A stretch of 64,000 bases of DNA from Luteolibacter algae (lineage in GTDB: Bacteria; Verrucomicrobiota; Verrucomicrobiia; Verrucomicrobiales; Akkermansiaceae): the NCBI RefSeq assembly GCF_042683045.1, contig NZ_JBHUIT010000031.1:1-64000 (forward strand). Reading direction: 5' to 3'. The notes beneath the pieces are model-generated. The model did not search any database. It was not told the origin of the DNA and worked only from the letters and a program-made list of their open reading frames with translations. Positions 41,719 to 50,503 of this stretch are shown in pieces; within the stretch, counting starts at the first letter, position 1, and each line of letters opens with the position of its first letter. The position numbers and the translations under genes were made by a program.

Positions 41719-43263
41719 ATGAGACCTTTCAAAAAACAACTCGTCATATTTGCAGCATTTGCACTTACCGGATTTTCCACGCTGTGGGCGGAGAAAAAAC
41801 CGAATTTGTTAGTCATCATCACCGATGAGCATAACTTCCGCACGCTGGGCTGCTATCGTGATCAACTTCCTCCGGAGCAAGCTTTTCTCTGGGGGGCGAA
41901 TGCAGCAGTCGAAACGCCGAACATCGATTCCATCGCGAGGAATGGTGTTCTTTTCAACCGCATGTATGGCAGTGCGCCTGTATGCAGTGCCTCGCGCTCC
42001 TCAATGTTCACCGGGCTTTATCCCAATACTGTAGGGATTCCGAATAACTCGAACAAACCCGGTGATGGTAAATATCTGCATGCGGACGTGACAACGATCG
42101 CCGATGTTCTGCGGGACGCCGGATACATAACCGGCTATGCGGGCAAATGGCATTTGGCGGAGGCTGCGGAGCCAGATGAGGTCTGGTCACCCGCGCCTGT
42201 CGATGATCCTTCGGATGACTATGGTTTCACCGACAAAAAATTCATGTTCAATGGAGGACATGATAAGTTCAAAGGCATAGATGCCGATGGGAATCCATAC
42301 CGCGCGGCAAAGCGTCCGACCCGGATCGGCGAGGACAAATACGGGCAGCCATTGTATGAGGACAAGCGCTCGAAGAACGTAAAATTTACCACGGACTGGC
42401 TGGCCGATCGCGCTGTTGAGTTCATCGACGGGAATAAGGATAAGCCCTTTTTCCTTGTCGTCAGTATCCCGGATCCCCATACGCCAAACTCGGTCCGGGA
42501 GCCTTATGACACCATGTTCGATGACGTGGAGATCACCCTGCCTAAGACATTCCACGACGCTCACAATGCGGAAGACAAAGCCAAACCGGAATGGCAGAAA
42601 CCATCCAAGACCAAAGACCAGGCAAAGCTCATTGAGGAAATCCGCCAGTATTTCGGCATGGTGAAATGCATTGATGATAATGTCGGACGAATCATCCAGA
42701 AGCTGAAGGAGGATAATCTTATGGAGGACACGATCATCGTCTTCACATCGGACCACGGAGATTTGCTCGGAGAGCATGCGCGCGTGAACAAAGGGACGAT
42801 CCATGAGGCCTCGGATAAAATTCCATTCGTCATTTCGAAGGGGATGAGCGGTAAATCGAGCCTGATCCCTGCCGGAAAGGTGATCAATCAGGCCGCCAAT
42901 ACCACAGACTGGATGCCGACGTTTCTGAGCCTGCTGGAGATCGACTGCCCGGAGGTCCAGGGTCGGGATCTCTCACCGCTGATCACAGGACCGAAGCCGG
43001 CCGATTGGGACGATGTGACTTTTGTCCGCCTTGGCTTCTATGCTGCTGTCACCGAGCAATACAAACTGCACGTCGTGCAAAAGGACAAACCCTGGCTGCT
43101 GGATATCAAAGCCGACCCGGATGAAATCAAAAACTTCATCGATGATCCGGCTTACCGGGATGTTGTCAAAAAGCTGGCTCAGGATTTGATTGATTACATG
43201 GAGAAAAATAATGATCCCAACAAAGGCGTCCGTGCCCAGCTCGAAACATTGCTAAACAGTTGA
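41719..43263 (+). CDS. Secreted sulfatase 2
   Basis: The 514-residue protein has a signal peptide (about 1-24, ending LWAE). The N-terminal metal site is LLVIITDEHNFRTLGC (about 30-45), and the modification site is CSASR in APVCSASRSSMFTGLYPN (Cys about 90). The second block is GYAGKWHLAEA (about 138-148), and FTSDHGDLLGEHARVNKGT (about 343-361) is the choline-sulfatase/iduronate-type end. It differs from sulfatases 1 and 3 in the CxAxR form and so probably has a different substrate linkage. It has its own upstream region after the terminator. Confidence 0.92.
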   Translation: MRPFKKQLVIFAAFALTGFSTLWAEKKPNLLVIITDEHNFRTLGCYRDQLPPEQAFLWGANAAVETPNIDSIARNGVLFNRMYGSAPVCSASRSSMFTGLYPNTVGIPNNSNKPGDGKYLHADVTTIADVLRDAGYITGYAGKWHLAEAAEPDEVWSPAPVDDPSDDYGFTDKKFMFNGGHDKFKGIDADGNPYRAAKRPTRIGEDKYGQPLYEDKRSKNVKFTTDWLADRAVEFIDGNKDKPFFLVVSIPDPHTPNSVREPYDTMFDDVEITLPKTFHDAHNAEDKAKPEWQKPSKTKDQAKLIEEIRQYFGMVKCIDDNVGRIIQKLKEDNLMEDTIIVFTSDHGDLLGEHARVNKGTIHEASDKIPFVISKGMSGKSSLIPAGKVINQAANTTDWMPTFLSLLEIDCPEVQGRDLSPLITGPKPADWDDVTFVRLGFYAAVTEQYKLHVVQKDKPWLLDIKADPDEIKNFIDDPAYRDVVKKLAQDLIDYMEKNNDPNKGVRAQLETLLNS

Positions 43264-43271
43264 GGGGTGAA

Positions 43272-43316
43272 GCGCCCGATGGACAAACATCGGAAGACGA
43301 TCGGCTGGCCGGGCGC
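43272..43316 (+). terminator. Hairpin after sulfatase 2, possible terminator
   Basis: Arms GCGCCCG (43272-43278) and CGGGCGC (43310-43316) are perfectly paired over a 31-base loop. There is no T-run directly after it (the next lies 20 bases on), so termination is uncertain. Confidence 0.45.
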
Positions 43317-43428
43317 ACGTCGCACGATCCGACGGTATATTGTTTTTTGTAGTGAGCCTACTCCCGGACAGACTCATTGCTTTCCGGTGGGAAATTGCTA
43401 AGGCTTGCGGACCACCGCAAGCCAGTCC

Positions 43429-44022
43429 ATGTCCGAGTCAAAAAACACTTCCTATACATTGCTACGCCGTGCTGTCGATACGGCTGATCAGGATGCATGG
43501 GTGGAGCTCGAAGAGCATTACCGGAGGTTCATTTTCTATGTGCTGCATGGGCTGAATGTCCATAAGGACGATATCGATGATATCTCACAGCAGGTTTTGA
43601 TTTCGCTTACAAAGGACCTGCCGAAATACGATCGGGAAAAATCGCGGTTTCGCACTTGGCTGAGCACGATGATCCGTAATCTGGCGATCGACCATTTCCG
43701 TAAAACAAAAAGCCAGATGCGGCGTATCCAGGGGATGGGCGAGGCGGTGGTTTTTGAGAATATGGGCAAGGAATCCGATCTGGATGCGCATATCGAAAAG
43801 GAATGGTCCGTCTATATTGTGGAGCAGGCGATGGAGCGGATACGTACACTTTTCAAAGGCCAGGCAATGGAGGTTTTCGAGCTTTCCATGGAGGACATTC
43901 CAGCCTCGGAAATCGCGGAACGCACTGGCCTGGCAGTCTCGTCTGTCTACACGTTGAAAAAGCGCGTCAAAAAGGCGCTCTATCTGGAAATCCAGGAACT
44001 TACGGCAAATCTGGAGCCATGA
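43429..44022 (+). CDS. ECF-type sigma-70 factor
   Basis: This is a 197-residue RNA polymerase sigma factor. Region 2 holds DIDDISQQVLISLTKDLPKY (about 44-63) and FRTWLSTMIRNLAIDHFRK (about 69-87); region 4 is the HTH with EIAERTGLAVSSVYTLKKRV (about 161-180). I prefer the ATG at 43429 to an upstream TTG. Its last bases overlap the start of a Ser/Thr kinase gene (ATGA), and there is no anti-sigma gene. In PVC bacteria such kinase-linked ECF factors are thought to be controlled by phosphorylation. Likely targets are the neighbouring sulfatase genes. Confidence 0.9.
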   Translation: MSESKNTSYTLLRRAVDTADQDAWVELEEHYRRFIFYVLHGLNVHKDDIDDISQQVLISLTKDLPKYDREKSRFRTWLSTMIRNLAIDHFRKTKSQMRRIQGMGEAVVFENMGKESDLDAHIEKEWSVYIVEQAMERIRTLFKGQAMEVFELSMEDIPASEIAERTGLAVSSVYTLKKRVKKALYLEIQELTANLEP

Positions 44023-46073
44023 GGGAGCCGAAAAAGGGACCTTTCGAATTCAAACAGCCGGATCCGAAGCTGCTGAAAATCTATGCGGATGCGAACCGGT
44101 ATGATGAGGAATTGCTTGATCTGCTCTGTCCGTCATTTGCCTCGATTCTAGAAGCGGGAAAGCGCTACACGGATGTGGAGCAGCTTGGCCAGGGCGCCTT
44201 GAAGGATGTTTTCCGCACGTTTGACACACGCTCCCGCAGGTGGGTCGCAATGGCGCGGTTGCGCAAGAACCGCGGCTATCGTTTTTTCGATCCCTTTATC
44301 CATGAGGCGTGGCTCATCGCCGGGATGAATCACCCGAATATTATCAAAGTCCACGATGTGGGTGTGGACGGGGGCCAGCGGCCATTTTTCACCATGGATC
44401 TGCGGGGCAATACCAGCCTGCAAACTCTTATTTCGCAGGAGCCTTCATATCCGCTCGCCGGGCTGCTTGAGATTTTCAATAAGATCTGTGATGCCATTTC
44501 CTATGCGCATTCACGCGGGGTCCTGCATCTCGACCTTAAGCCCCAGAACATCCAATGCGATAGCTTTGGCGAGGTTCTGGTGTGTGACTGGGGCTTGGGC
44601 CAGCGGACCCATTTTGAGGAGGCGGAAGACGAGGGATTTCCCTCCGGGCTATCGCGCTCCGTCATCGATGAGGATGAGCATGATACCCAAGTGCTGGGAA
44701 GTCTGGGCTATATGGCTCCGGAGCAGGCGCTCCCGAATCAGCGCAAGGACGAGCGGACAGATATTTATTCGCTGGGCTGTATCCTTCACGCGATTCTGAC
44801 CGGGCATCCTCCCTTCGAAGGGACGACGGAGAAGGTGCTTGATGATACGGCTCACTCCAGAGTGGCGCCGCTTAGGAAAAGATTTCCTGCGAGGGAAATC
44901 CCGGAAGGCTTGGAGGCAGTCGTCTTGAAGGCGATGGCTCTGGCTCCAGGCGATCGATACGAGTCTGTAAGATTACTCCAACAGGAGATCCGCAACTACC
45001 TGGGTGGTTATGCAACAGCAGCGGAAGAGCCGGGTTTTTTCCGTGAAATGCGGCTTTTCTTCGGTAGAAACCGGCTCCCGGCATCGATCGCATCCCTTGC
45101 GCTGATCATCCTCACTGTAACCTGTGTGTTGTTTGTCCAATACCTTGACCGCGAGCAGACCGCCACGGCGGAGGAGCGACAGCGGGCAAACCGTCTTCTC
45201 ACCGAGGTGGATATGATCTCATCGGATTATCAGGAGCTGTTCAAACAATCCGATCTTACCAAAAAGGAACTCGCGCTTAATCTCACCAATTCCGCGAACG
45301 CCAACATGCGGATGAGCGTTGCCCACCAACCCGTTCAGATCGTAGCCCACGCCCTGCGATTGGTCGATATGGCTCTGATGCTGGATCCTGAGTGCGTGCC
45401 GGCGAGACGTGCGCAATTTGTACTCAATTGCATCAAGCTTGATCACAAGGCAGCGCTGAAAATGGGGATTTCGGATCAATACGGGGCGCTCGCTCCCATG
45501 GTGAACCTAGCCCGTCAATTCGCAAAATTTGATTTCGATGAGGAAAAACGTCCCACCACAGAGCAACTCATCGCCTTTTACCACGCCGCTGCCAAAAACA
45601 AGTTTGAGAACTCCAATCATTTGGAAAAGGTCCTATTGTATCAGCTTGAAAGCACCCGCCTGCGGCCTACCGACGCGCCATTGGTGGAAGCATTTTTTCA
45701 GGTGGTGAACGACCGATCGAAAAAACTCACCCTGGAGTATACCTGGAAGAACCGGACGGCTGTCGTTTCCAATGAGGGTGATCTCAAGCTGCGCATACCA
45801 AGCGGAAACTATAAACTATGCGTCCTCAGGTATTTCACCCTCAGTCATCTCATTGTGAACTGCAGTGGCTCGTTTAAGGTTTCTGATCTTAATTTGCTGG
45901 AAATCGAATCCCTGGATTTGCGGGGATGCTACAATGCGACTTTCGATCAAAGGATCCACTTGCTGCGTTTGAACCGTATCTATACCCGAAAAGGGCAGAT
46001 TTCCGCCAGTGATGTGGAGAAGTTCATTCACTCCAACAGCAGTGTGAAGATTATCGAAGATCCTGAGCTGTAA
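44019..46073 (+). CDS. Transmembrane Ser/Thr protein kinase, atypical ATP site
   Basis: The 684-residue protein starts at an ATGA overlap with the sigma gene. The kinase domain spans about 50-330: Gly-loop LGQGALKDVF, catalytic loop LHLDLKPQNIQ, metal loop CDWGLGQ in place of DFG, and MAPEQALPN. The usual VAxK lysine is missing; the matching strand reads WVAMARLRKN, so a nearby Lys may substitute or activity may be low. One membrane helix (SIASLALIILTVTCVLFVQY, about 355-374) leads to a large extracytoplasmic part with helical repeats and a C-terminal region of unknown fold (about 560-684). It could sense a glycan or envelope signal and act on the coupled sigma factor. Confidence 0.9.
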   Translation: MREPKKGPFEFKQPDPKLLKIYADANRYDEELLDLLCPSFASILEAGKRYTDVEQLGQGALKDVFRTFDTRSRRWVAMARLRKNRGYRFFDPFIHEAWLIAGMNHPNIIKVHDVGVDGGQRPFFTMDLRGNTSLQTLISQEPSYPLAGLLEIFNKICDAISYAHSRGVLHLDLKPQNIQCDSFGEVLVCDWGLGQRTHFEEAEDEGFPSGLSRSVIDEDEHDTQVLGSLGYMAPEQALPNQRKDERTDIYSLGCILHAILTGHPPFEGTTEKVLDDTAHSRVAPLRKRFPAREIPEGLEAVVLKAMALAPGDRYESVRLLQQEIRNYLGGYATAAEEPGFFREMRLFFGRNRLPASIASLALIILTVTCVLFVQYLDREQTATAEERQRANRLLTEVDMISSDYQELFKQSDLTKKELALNLTNSANANMRMSVAHQPVQIVAHALRLVDMALMLDPECVPARRAQFVLNCIKLDHKAALKMGISDQYGALAPMVNLARQFAKFDFDEEKRPTTEQLIAFYHAAAKNKFENSNHLEKVLLYQLESTRLRPTDAPLVEAFFQVVNDRSKKLTLEYTWKNRTAVVSNEGDLKLRIPSGNYKLCVLRYFTLSHLIVNCSGSFKVSDLNLLEIESLDLRGCYNATFDQRIHLLRLNRIYTRKGQISASDVEKFIHSNSSVKIIEDPEL

Positions 46074-46180
46074 GGCGTGCGGGATATATTTTTCCACAGT
46101 GTCCCAATCCTTCCCGCAGAAATCGAAAAATCTGTGTAAGGAAATACTGGAAAAACATAAATCCCTCTCCGTTCCAACTC

Positions 46181-47689
46181 ATGAAAATCCCGCTCCGCGC
46201 AGTTTCTTTTGCCGTATTATTCATCTCCTCTGCTTCATTATGGGCGAAGAGCCAGAAGCCCAATATCGTTCTCATCATGGCGGATGATATCGGCCAGGGA
46301 GACATCAGTTGTTACTGGGACGGGAACTCGAAAAAGAAGTTCAGTGTGGATACTCCCAATATCGATAAGCTGGCAGCGGATGGCATGAGATTTACCGATG
46401 CCCACGCTCCGGCTTCGCTCTGCGCACCAACGCGCTTTTCCATGCTGACGGGAAACTACTCCTACCGGAATTACCGGTCATTTGGCGTTTGGACGCCGGA
46501 CTCGGACTCTGGTATTGATCCGAAGTTTACGACATCCGCGCGCATCGCCAAGGCTGGTGGCTATCATACCGCTTTTTTCGGGAAATGGGGTCTGGGCAGC
46601 TCGATGCAATCCAGAAAAAAGCCTTCACCCGAGCTTTCTGAAGGGGCCTTGCACTTCGGCTTCGATTACGCATTTGAGCTACCCCAGGGGATTCAGAACA
46701 CACCTTTCGCCTTTTATGAAAATCAAAAATGGGTGCCACTGCAGGAAGATTCCACACTGAAGCATCTGGAAGTTGGCCAGATCCGATATCCGGATGACAA
46801 GAAAGGTAAAACCTATGAGGGGCTCGGAGATTCCCATTGGGATCCCTCTCTCGCCGGTCCCATGCTGGCCAACAAAGCGGTGAGCTATATCGACAGACAA
46901 ACCAGTGAGCATGCCGATGAACCGTTCTTCATCTACTACTGCAGTCAGGCGGTGCATCTTCCCCATTCTCCACCGGCCGAGCTGGACGGAGTGAAAATCG
47001 CGGGTGTCACCGGCTCCAATCTCACCGACATGGTTCTCGAGCTGGATGTCCAGGTCGGCATGATCATAAACGCACTGAAAAAAGCCGGCGTATATGAGAA
47101 CACGCTCTTTATGTTCACCTCAGACAATGGCGGTCTCAGTGCGAGCCCGACCCATGATTCCAGCAATGGTTTGAGCGGGAAAAAGGGTTCCATTAGCGAG
47201 GGCGGCCATCGGGTTCCATTCATTGCGGTCTGGCCGGGCGTGATCGAACCAAACAGCGTTTCAGATACGTCCATCGTAGGCCTGGATACCGTTGCTACGA
47301 TCGCCTCCCTGGCAGAACAGGAAGTGGATCGCTCAAAAGTGATTGATTCCTTGAATCTTGTCCCGATTTTCAAATCGGAAAAGCCGGAGCAACAGCATGC
47401 CTATCTCATGCACCAATCGTCCGGCGGGCCGACCTTTGCCTTACGTGAAGGACCTTGGAAACTGATCATGGGTAAAAAGCTGAAGAAGGGCGAAAAAAAA
47501 TCGGGCAAGGACGCTCCGCTGGAGGAGTTGGATTTTACTCCGCTTGCCTTGTTCAATCTTGATAGCAATCTCGCTGAGGAAGAGTCCGGAAATCTACTTG
47601 GCAATCCCGAGCAGGCTGAGCGCATCAAACGGATGCAGGCAAAATACATCGAGCTGCGTAAAACCGGAGCCACTACCCTAGGTAAATAA
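46181..47689 (+). CDS. Secreted sulfatase 3
   Basis: The 502-residue protein has a signal peptide (about 1-22, ending LWAK). Motifs are IVLIMADDIGQGDISC (about 27-42), the modification site CAPTR in ASLCAPTRFSMLTGNYSYRN (Cys about 83), the FFGKWGLGSS block (about 129-138) and MFTSDNGGLSASPTHDSSNG (about 309-328). It carries the CxPxR form like sulfatase 1. It lies 107 bp after the kinase and 44 bp before the propeller protein, so these may share a transcript. Confidence 0.92.
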   Translation: MKIPLRAVSFAVLFISSASLWAKSQKPNIVLIMADDIGQGDISCYWDGNSKKKFSVDTPNIDKLAADGMRFTDAHAPASLCAPTRFSMLTGNYSYRNYRSFGVWTPDSDSGIDPKFTTSARIAKAGGYHTAFFGKWGLGSSMQSRKKPSPELSEGALHFGFDYAFELPQGIQNTPFAFYENQKWVPLQEDSTLKHLEVGQIRYPDDKKGKTYEGLGDSHWDPSLAGPMLANKAVSYIDRQTSEHADEPFFIYYCSQAVHLPHSPPAELDGVKIAGVTGSNLTDMVLELDVQVGMIINALKKAGVYENTLFMFTSDNGGLSASPTHDSSNGLSGKKGSISEGGHRVPFIAVWPGVIEPNSVSDTSIVGLDTVATIASLAEQEVDRSKVIDSLNLVPIFKSEKPEQQHAYLMHQSSGGPTFALREGPWKLIMGKKLKKGEKKSGKDAPLEELDFTPLALFNLDSNLAEEESGNLLGNPEQAERIKRMQAKYIELRKTGATTLGK

Positions 47690-47733
47690 GCCCCGGTAGA
47701 GTCCATATAACTTCAATAAATCTTTCATCACCC

Positions 47734-50388
47734 ATGAACCTGTCACCAACCTTTGCCGCCGCATTGTTTTTACTGTCACCGAGCCTTTACGGCGGTGATT
47801 TTGCCACGGATTTGAACGGACTCCGTTGCTCCGCGGTTACGGAAATCGACGGCAAGCCGGCCCTCTTTTTATCCGAACTTTCCGGCGGAGTCGCAGCCTA
47901 TTCCATGAGCGGAGAGAAGCTCTGGGAGAATAAGGGCAAAACCCCGGCAGTGCTTTTTGAGATAGAAGCAGCTGATATAGATAACGACGGTGTCGATGAG
48001 CTGCTTGGCGCGAGTGGAGACGGAAATATCCATTGTTGGGGCAATGACGGAACCCCCAGGTGGAGTTTCAATCCGGGCCATAAAGTGCGATTCTCCGAGA
48101 TCGCGGTCGTGGAAAACGGCGGGGAGTCGCGCATTTTCGCAGGTGGCAATGATTTCCATCTCTATGAGTTGGATAAGTCCGGGAAACAGCTCTCTGCCAC
48201 GAAAATCGAGGGCACAGTGCGGAAGCTGGAAGCTGGGAATTTCATTGAGAAGGACAGACAATCGCTCTTTGTCATGACCTACCGGCACGATAAGTTTCGC
48301 TGGAAATTCATGGGTATCCTCAACCCTGAAACCAAAGAGGTGCTTGCGGAAGTAGGCACCAACAAGTTACCTAGCAAGAATCTTGGGAAAATGATGCTCA
48401 CCGATTTCGATGTCGCGGATATCGATAAGGACGGGCTGGAAGATCTTCTCTTTTTCGGGGATGATTCCAAGGCTGTATGGGTGGGACTGAATGGTAAGCT
48501 CGAAGCGATCGCAGAGTTCACCGGGTCGCCAAAAGACAAGCAACGCTACGCGCATGTTACCGGCGCATCATTGCTCCCTGTCCGCGATGAAATCGCCCTT
48601 CAATTCGGAGGATTTATTTATCTCTGCGATCTCAACGGCAATCTCATCAAAAAAGTCGGAGAAAGACACCGGGGAATTGTTTTCAGTGATTTCACTCTTG
48701 AGCCAAAGACCAAGCAGCTGGTGGCAGCGGGCGAGGTGGACGGTGGTAACGGTGTTTACCTCTACCCACTGGCAGAGGACAACTGGCTGGAGACTTCCCA
48801 CAGTCTGCTGGGACGGATGGCAACCGTGGAAAAAAACCTCGAAATACTCTACCGCCAGACTCTCGCCTTCAAGCTTCCCGAATATCAAAAACGCTCGGAG
48901 AAGCCATGGGTCATGCTCAGCTCGAACAATCTACCGGCAGAGGTGGAAAATCTTGATGGTGCGGAAATGGCTTTCGCCAACCAGATCTACATGCAGGAAA
49001 AGTCGGACCGCAAAGAGCTTGTGGCAGCGATCGGCGAAGTTGCTTTGAAGAAGGACAAGCGTATGAGTTACTCGATGACCCGCGAGGAGATCGTGGCTCT
49101 CGCCAGGAAGATGGAGGCAGAAGGCACTCCTTTCACCGCATGGACCGGTCACGGGAACGATCCTTTCATCACTAGTATCGATACCATGGAGGCAGTGCTG
49201 GAGGCTGCGCCGAATACTTGCTACGGATTCGTCTACGCCGAGATGGCAAATACCGAGGATCCCAGGGTGCACCATTTCATCAATGAGTATGTCCCGAGGC
49301 TTGCCACCGCGATGCGAAAACACGGGAAGGCTAAGCTTTACTTCCGCTACAAAAATATCTTCTGGGCAGCCACTTCCCACTTGGAGCCTTGGAAGGATCT
49401 TTTCTTCCCCGGTAAATATTCCGATGTTCTGGTGCCCTCCGCGGAAGACACAAACTCCCGGGCGCAGGAGCTCAACTTCGCGGGCCGCGTGGGAATGCTG
49501 GCGGGAGGATATATCGAGGATTTCGCGATGCGTCTGGTGGATGATAATCCGACATGCTGGCGCCCTCTCTCGCCGGGTGGCCAGCGTTCCGTTTCGCCCT
49601 ACCTGCGTAATGGTGCGCTGCTGGCCGCATACGGCTCGCGCTACGGATTGATCTTCAATATCGCATATCTGGAAGATCCCGGGATGAACACACTTTACGC
49701 CCTGATGAAATCCGGAGTGCTACCCGTGGTGAACAAGGAGGATATTCTTTCCATCGGCGCATGGCAGCTCATCAAGGATCCGGATCATCGGACGATCGAA
49801 AGAGCGGATGACGGGCACAATCTGGAGCTTTACACTCCGGATGATGAAAACGCGGTTTTCTCGATCGCGAATGTGGATTGTTGTGGTGCAAGTTTGCCTG
49901 AACACGATTTCTCAAAAGTGGCATTGGGTGTCGATTACCGTTGGCTGAACTTTATGCCTACCATGCCTTACGGGATGGTTCCCGTCGCTGCAGTGGAATC
50001 CGCACCTGAGCTGGAGAAAGCAGGCACGCCTTTCACCATTACCGATACAAAATCCGGCTTTCTCGACGGTGTGAAAATTCCTGCCAAGGAATTCGGTAAA
50101 ACCATCAGGGAGACCGTGCAAGCCGGCGCAAAAAAAATGCCGGTCCTGGTATCAGGTGCCTCCTGGAGCGCGATCCGCCTGGATGATAATCACACCCGGC
50201 TCGTGTTGATTGATCCCGGCTATCTTGATCCACAGGAGCGGGATGTTACGGTGACGTTCCAAGGCAAACAGCCCACTGGAATGCGCGATATCCTCAGCAA
50301 CGAGGAAATCGAAGTCGGGGAAGGTCCCGTGAAGCTCGTGGTTCCGGCTGGCTCCATGCGATTCATCGATCTCACCTATGCAAAGTGA
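47734..50388 (+). CDS. Large secreted propeller-domain protein, candidate glycan-active enzyme
   Basis: The 884-residue protein has a signal peptide (about 1-20, ending LYGG). An N-terminal beta-propeller (about 22-350) shows FG-GAP-like repeats with Asp-rich loops such as EAADIDNDGVDELLGA and DFDVADIDKDGLEDLLFF. The second half (about 390-770) is unlike the propeller and has aromatic-rich segments such as TPFTAWTGHGNDPF and FRYKNIFWAATSHLEPWKDL, as in a TIM-barrel glycosidase. A small beta domain ends it. Size, layout and sulfatase neighbours recall GH150 lambda-carrageenases, which also begin with a propeller, but I cannot confirm that match. A terminator follows. Confidence 0.6.
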   Translation: MNLSPTFAAALFLLSPSLYGGDFATDLNGLRCSAVTEIDGKPALFLSELSGGVAAYSMSGEKLWENKGKTPAVLFEIEAADIDNDGVDELLGASGDGNIHCWGNDGTPRWSFNPGHKVRFSEIAVVENGGESRIFAGGNDFHLYELDKSGKQLSATKIEGTVRKLEAGNFIEKDRQSLFVMTYRHDKFRWKFMGILNPETKEVLAEVGTNKLPSKNLGKMMLTDFDVADIDKDGLEDLLFFGDDSKAVWVGLNGKLEAIAEFTGSPKDKQRYAHVTGASLLPVRDEIALQFGGFIYLCDLNGNLIKKVGERHRGIVFSDFTLEPKTKQLVAAGEVDGGNGVYLYPLAEDNWLETSHSLLGRMATVEKNLEILYRQTLAFKLPEYQKRSEKPWVMLSSNNLPAEVENLDGAEMAFANQIYMQEKSDRKELVAAIGEVALKKDKRMSYSMTREEIVALARKMEAEGTPFTAWTGHGNDPFITSIDTMEAVLEAAPNTCYGFVYAEMANTEDPRVHHFINEYVPRLATAMRKHGKAKLYFRYKNIFWAATSHLEPWKDLFFPGKYSDVLVPSAEDTNSRAQELNFAGRVGMLAGGYIEDFAMRLVDDNPTCWRPLSPGGQRSVSPYLRNGALLAAYGSRYGLIFNIAYLEDPGMNTLYALMKSGVLPVVNKEDILSIGAWQLIKDPDHRTIERADDGHNLELYTPDDENAVFSIANVDCCGASLPEHDFSKVALGVDYRWLNFMPTMPYGMVPVAAVESAPELEKAGTPFTITDTKSGFLDGVKIPAKEFGKTIRETVQAGAKKMPVLVSGASWSAIRLDDNHTRLVLIDPGYLDPQERDVTVTFQGKQPTGMRDILSNEEIEVGEGPVKLVVPAGSMRFIDLTYAK

Positions 50389-50420
50389 GATTCTTTTCTT
50401 CTGACCTGTTCTGAAATATG

Positions 50421-50453
50421 AAGACGCCACCGATGGAATCCAGTGGCGTCTTT
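50421..50453. terminator. Bidirectional intrinsic terminator
   Basis: AAGACGCCAC (50421-50430) pairs perfectly with GTGGCGTCTT (50443-50452) over a 12-base loop, ending in T. It separates the propeller gene from the convergent sugar dehydrogenase. Confidence 0.85.
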
Positions 50454-50503
50454 GTGGATAGCCTGCTTAGGGGAGGCTTTTGGTAAAAGCCGGGTTGGAT
50501 AGT

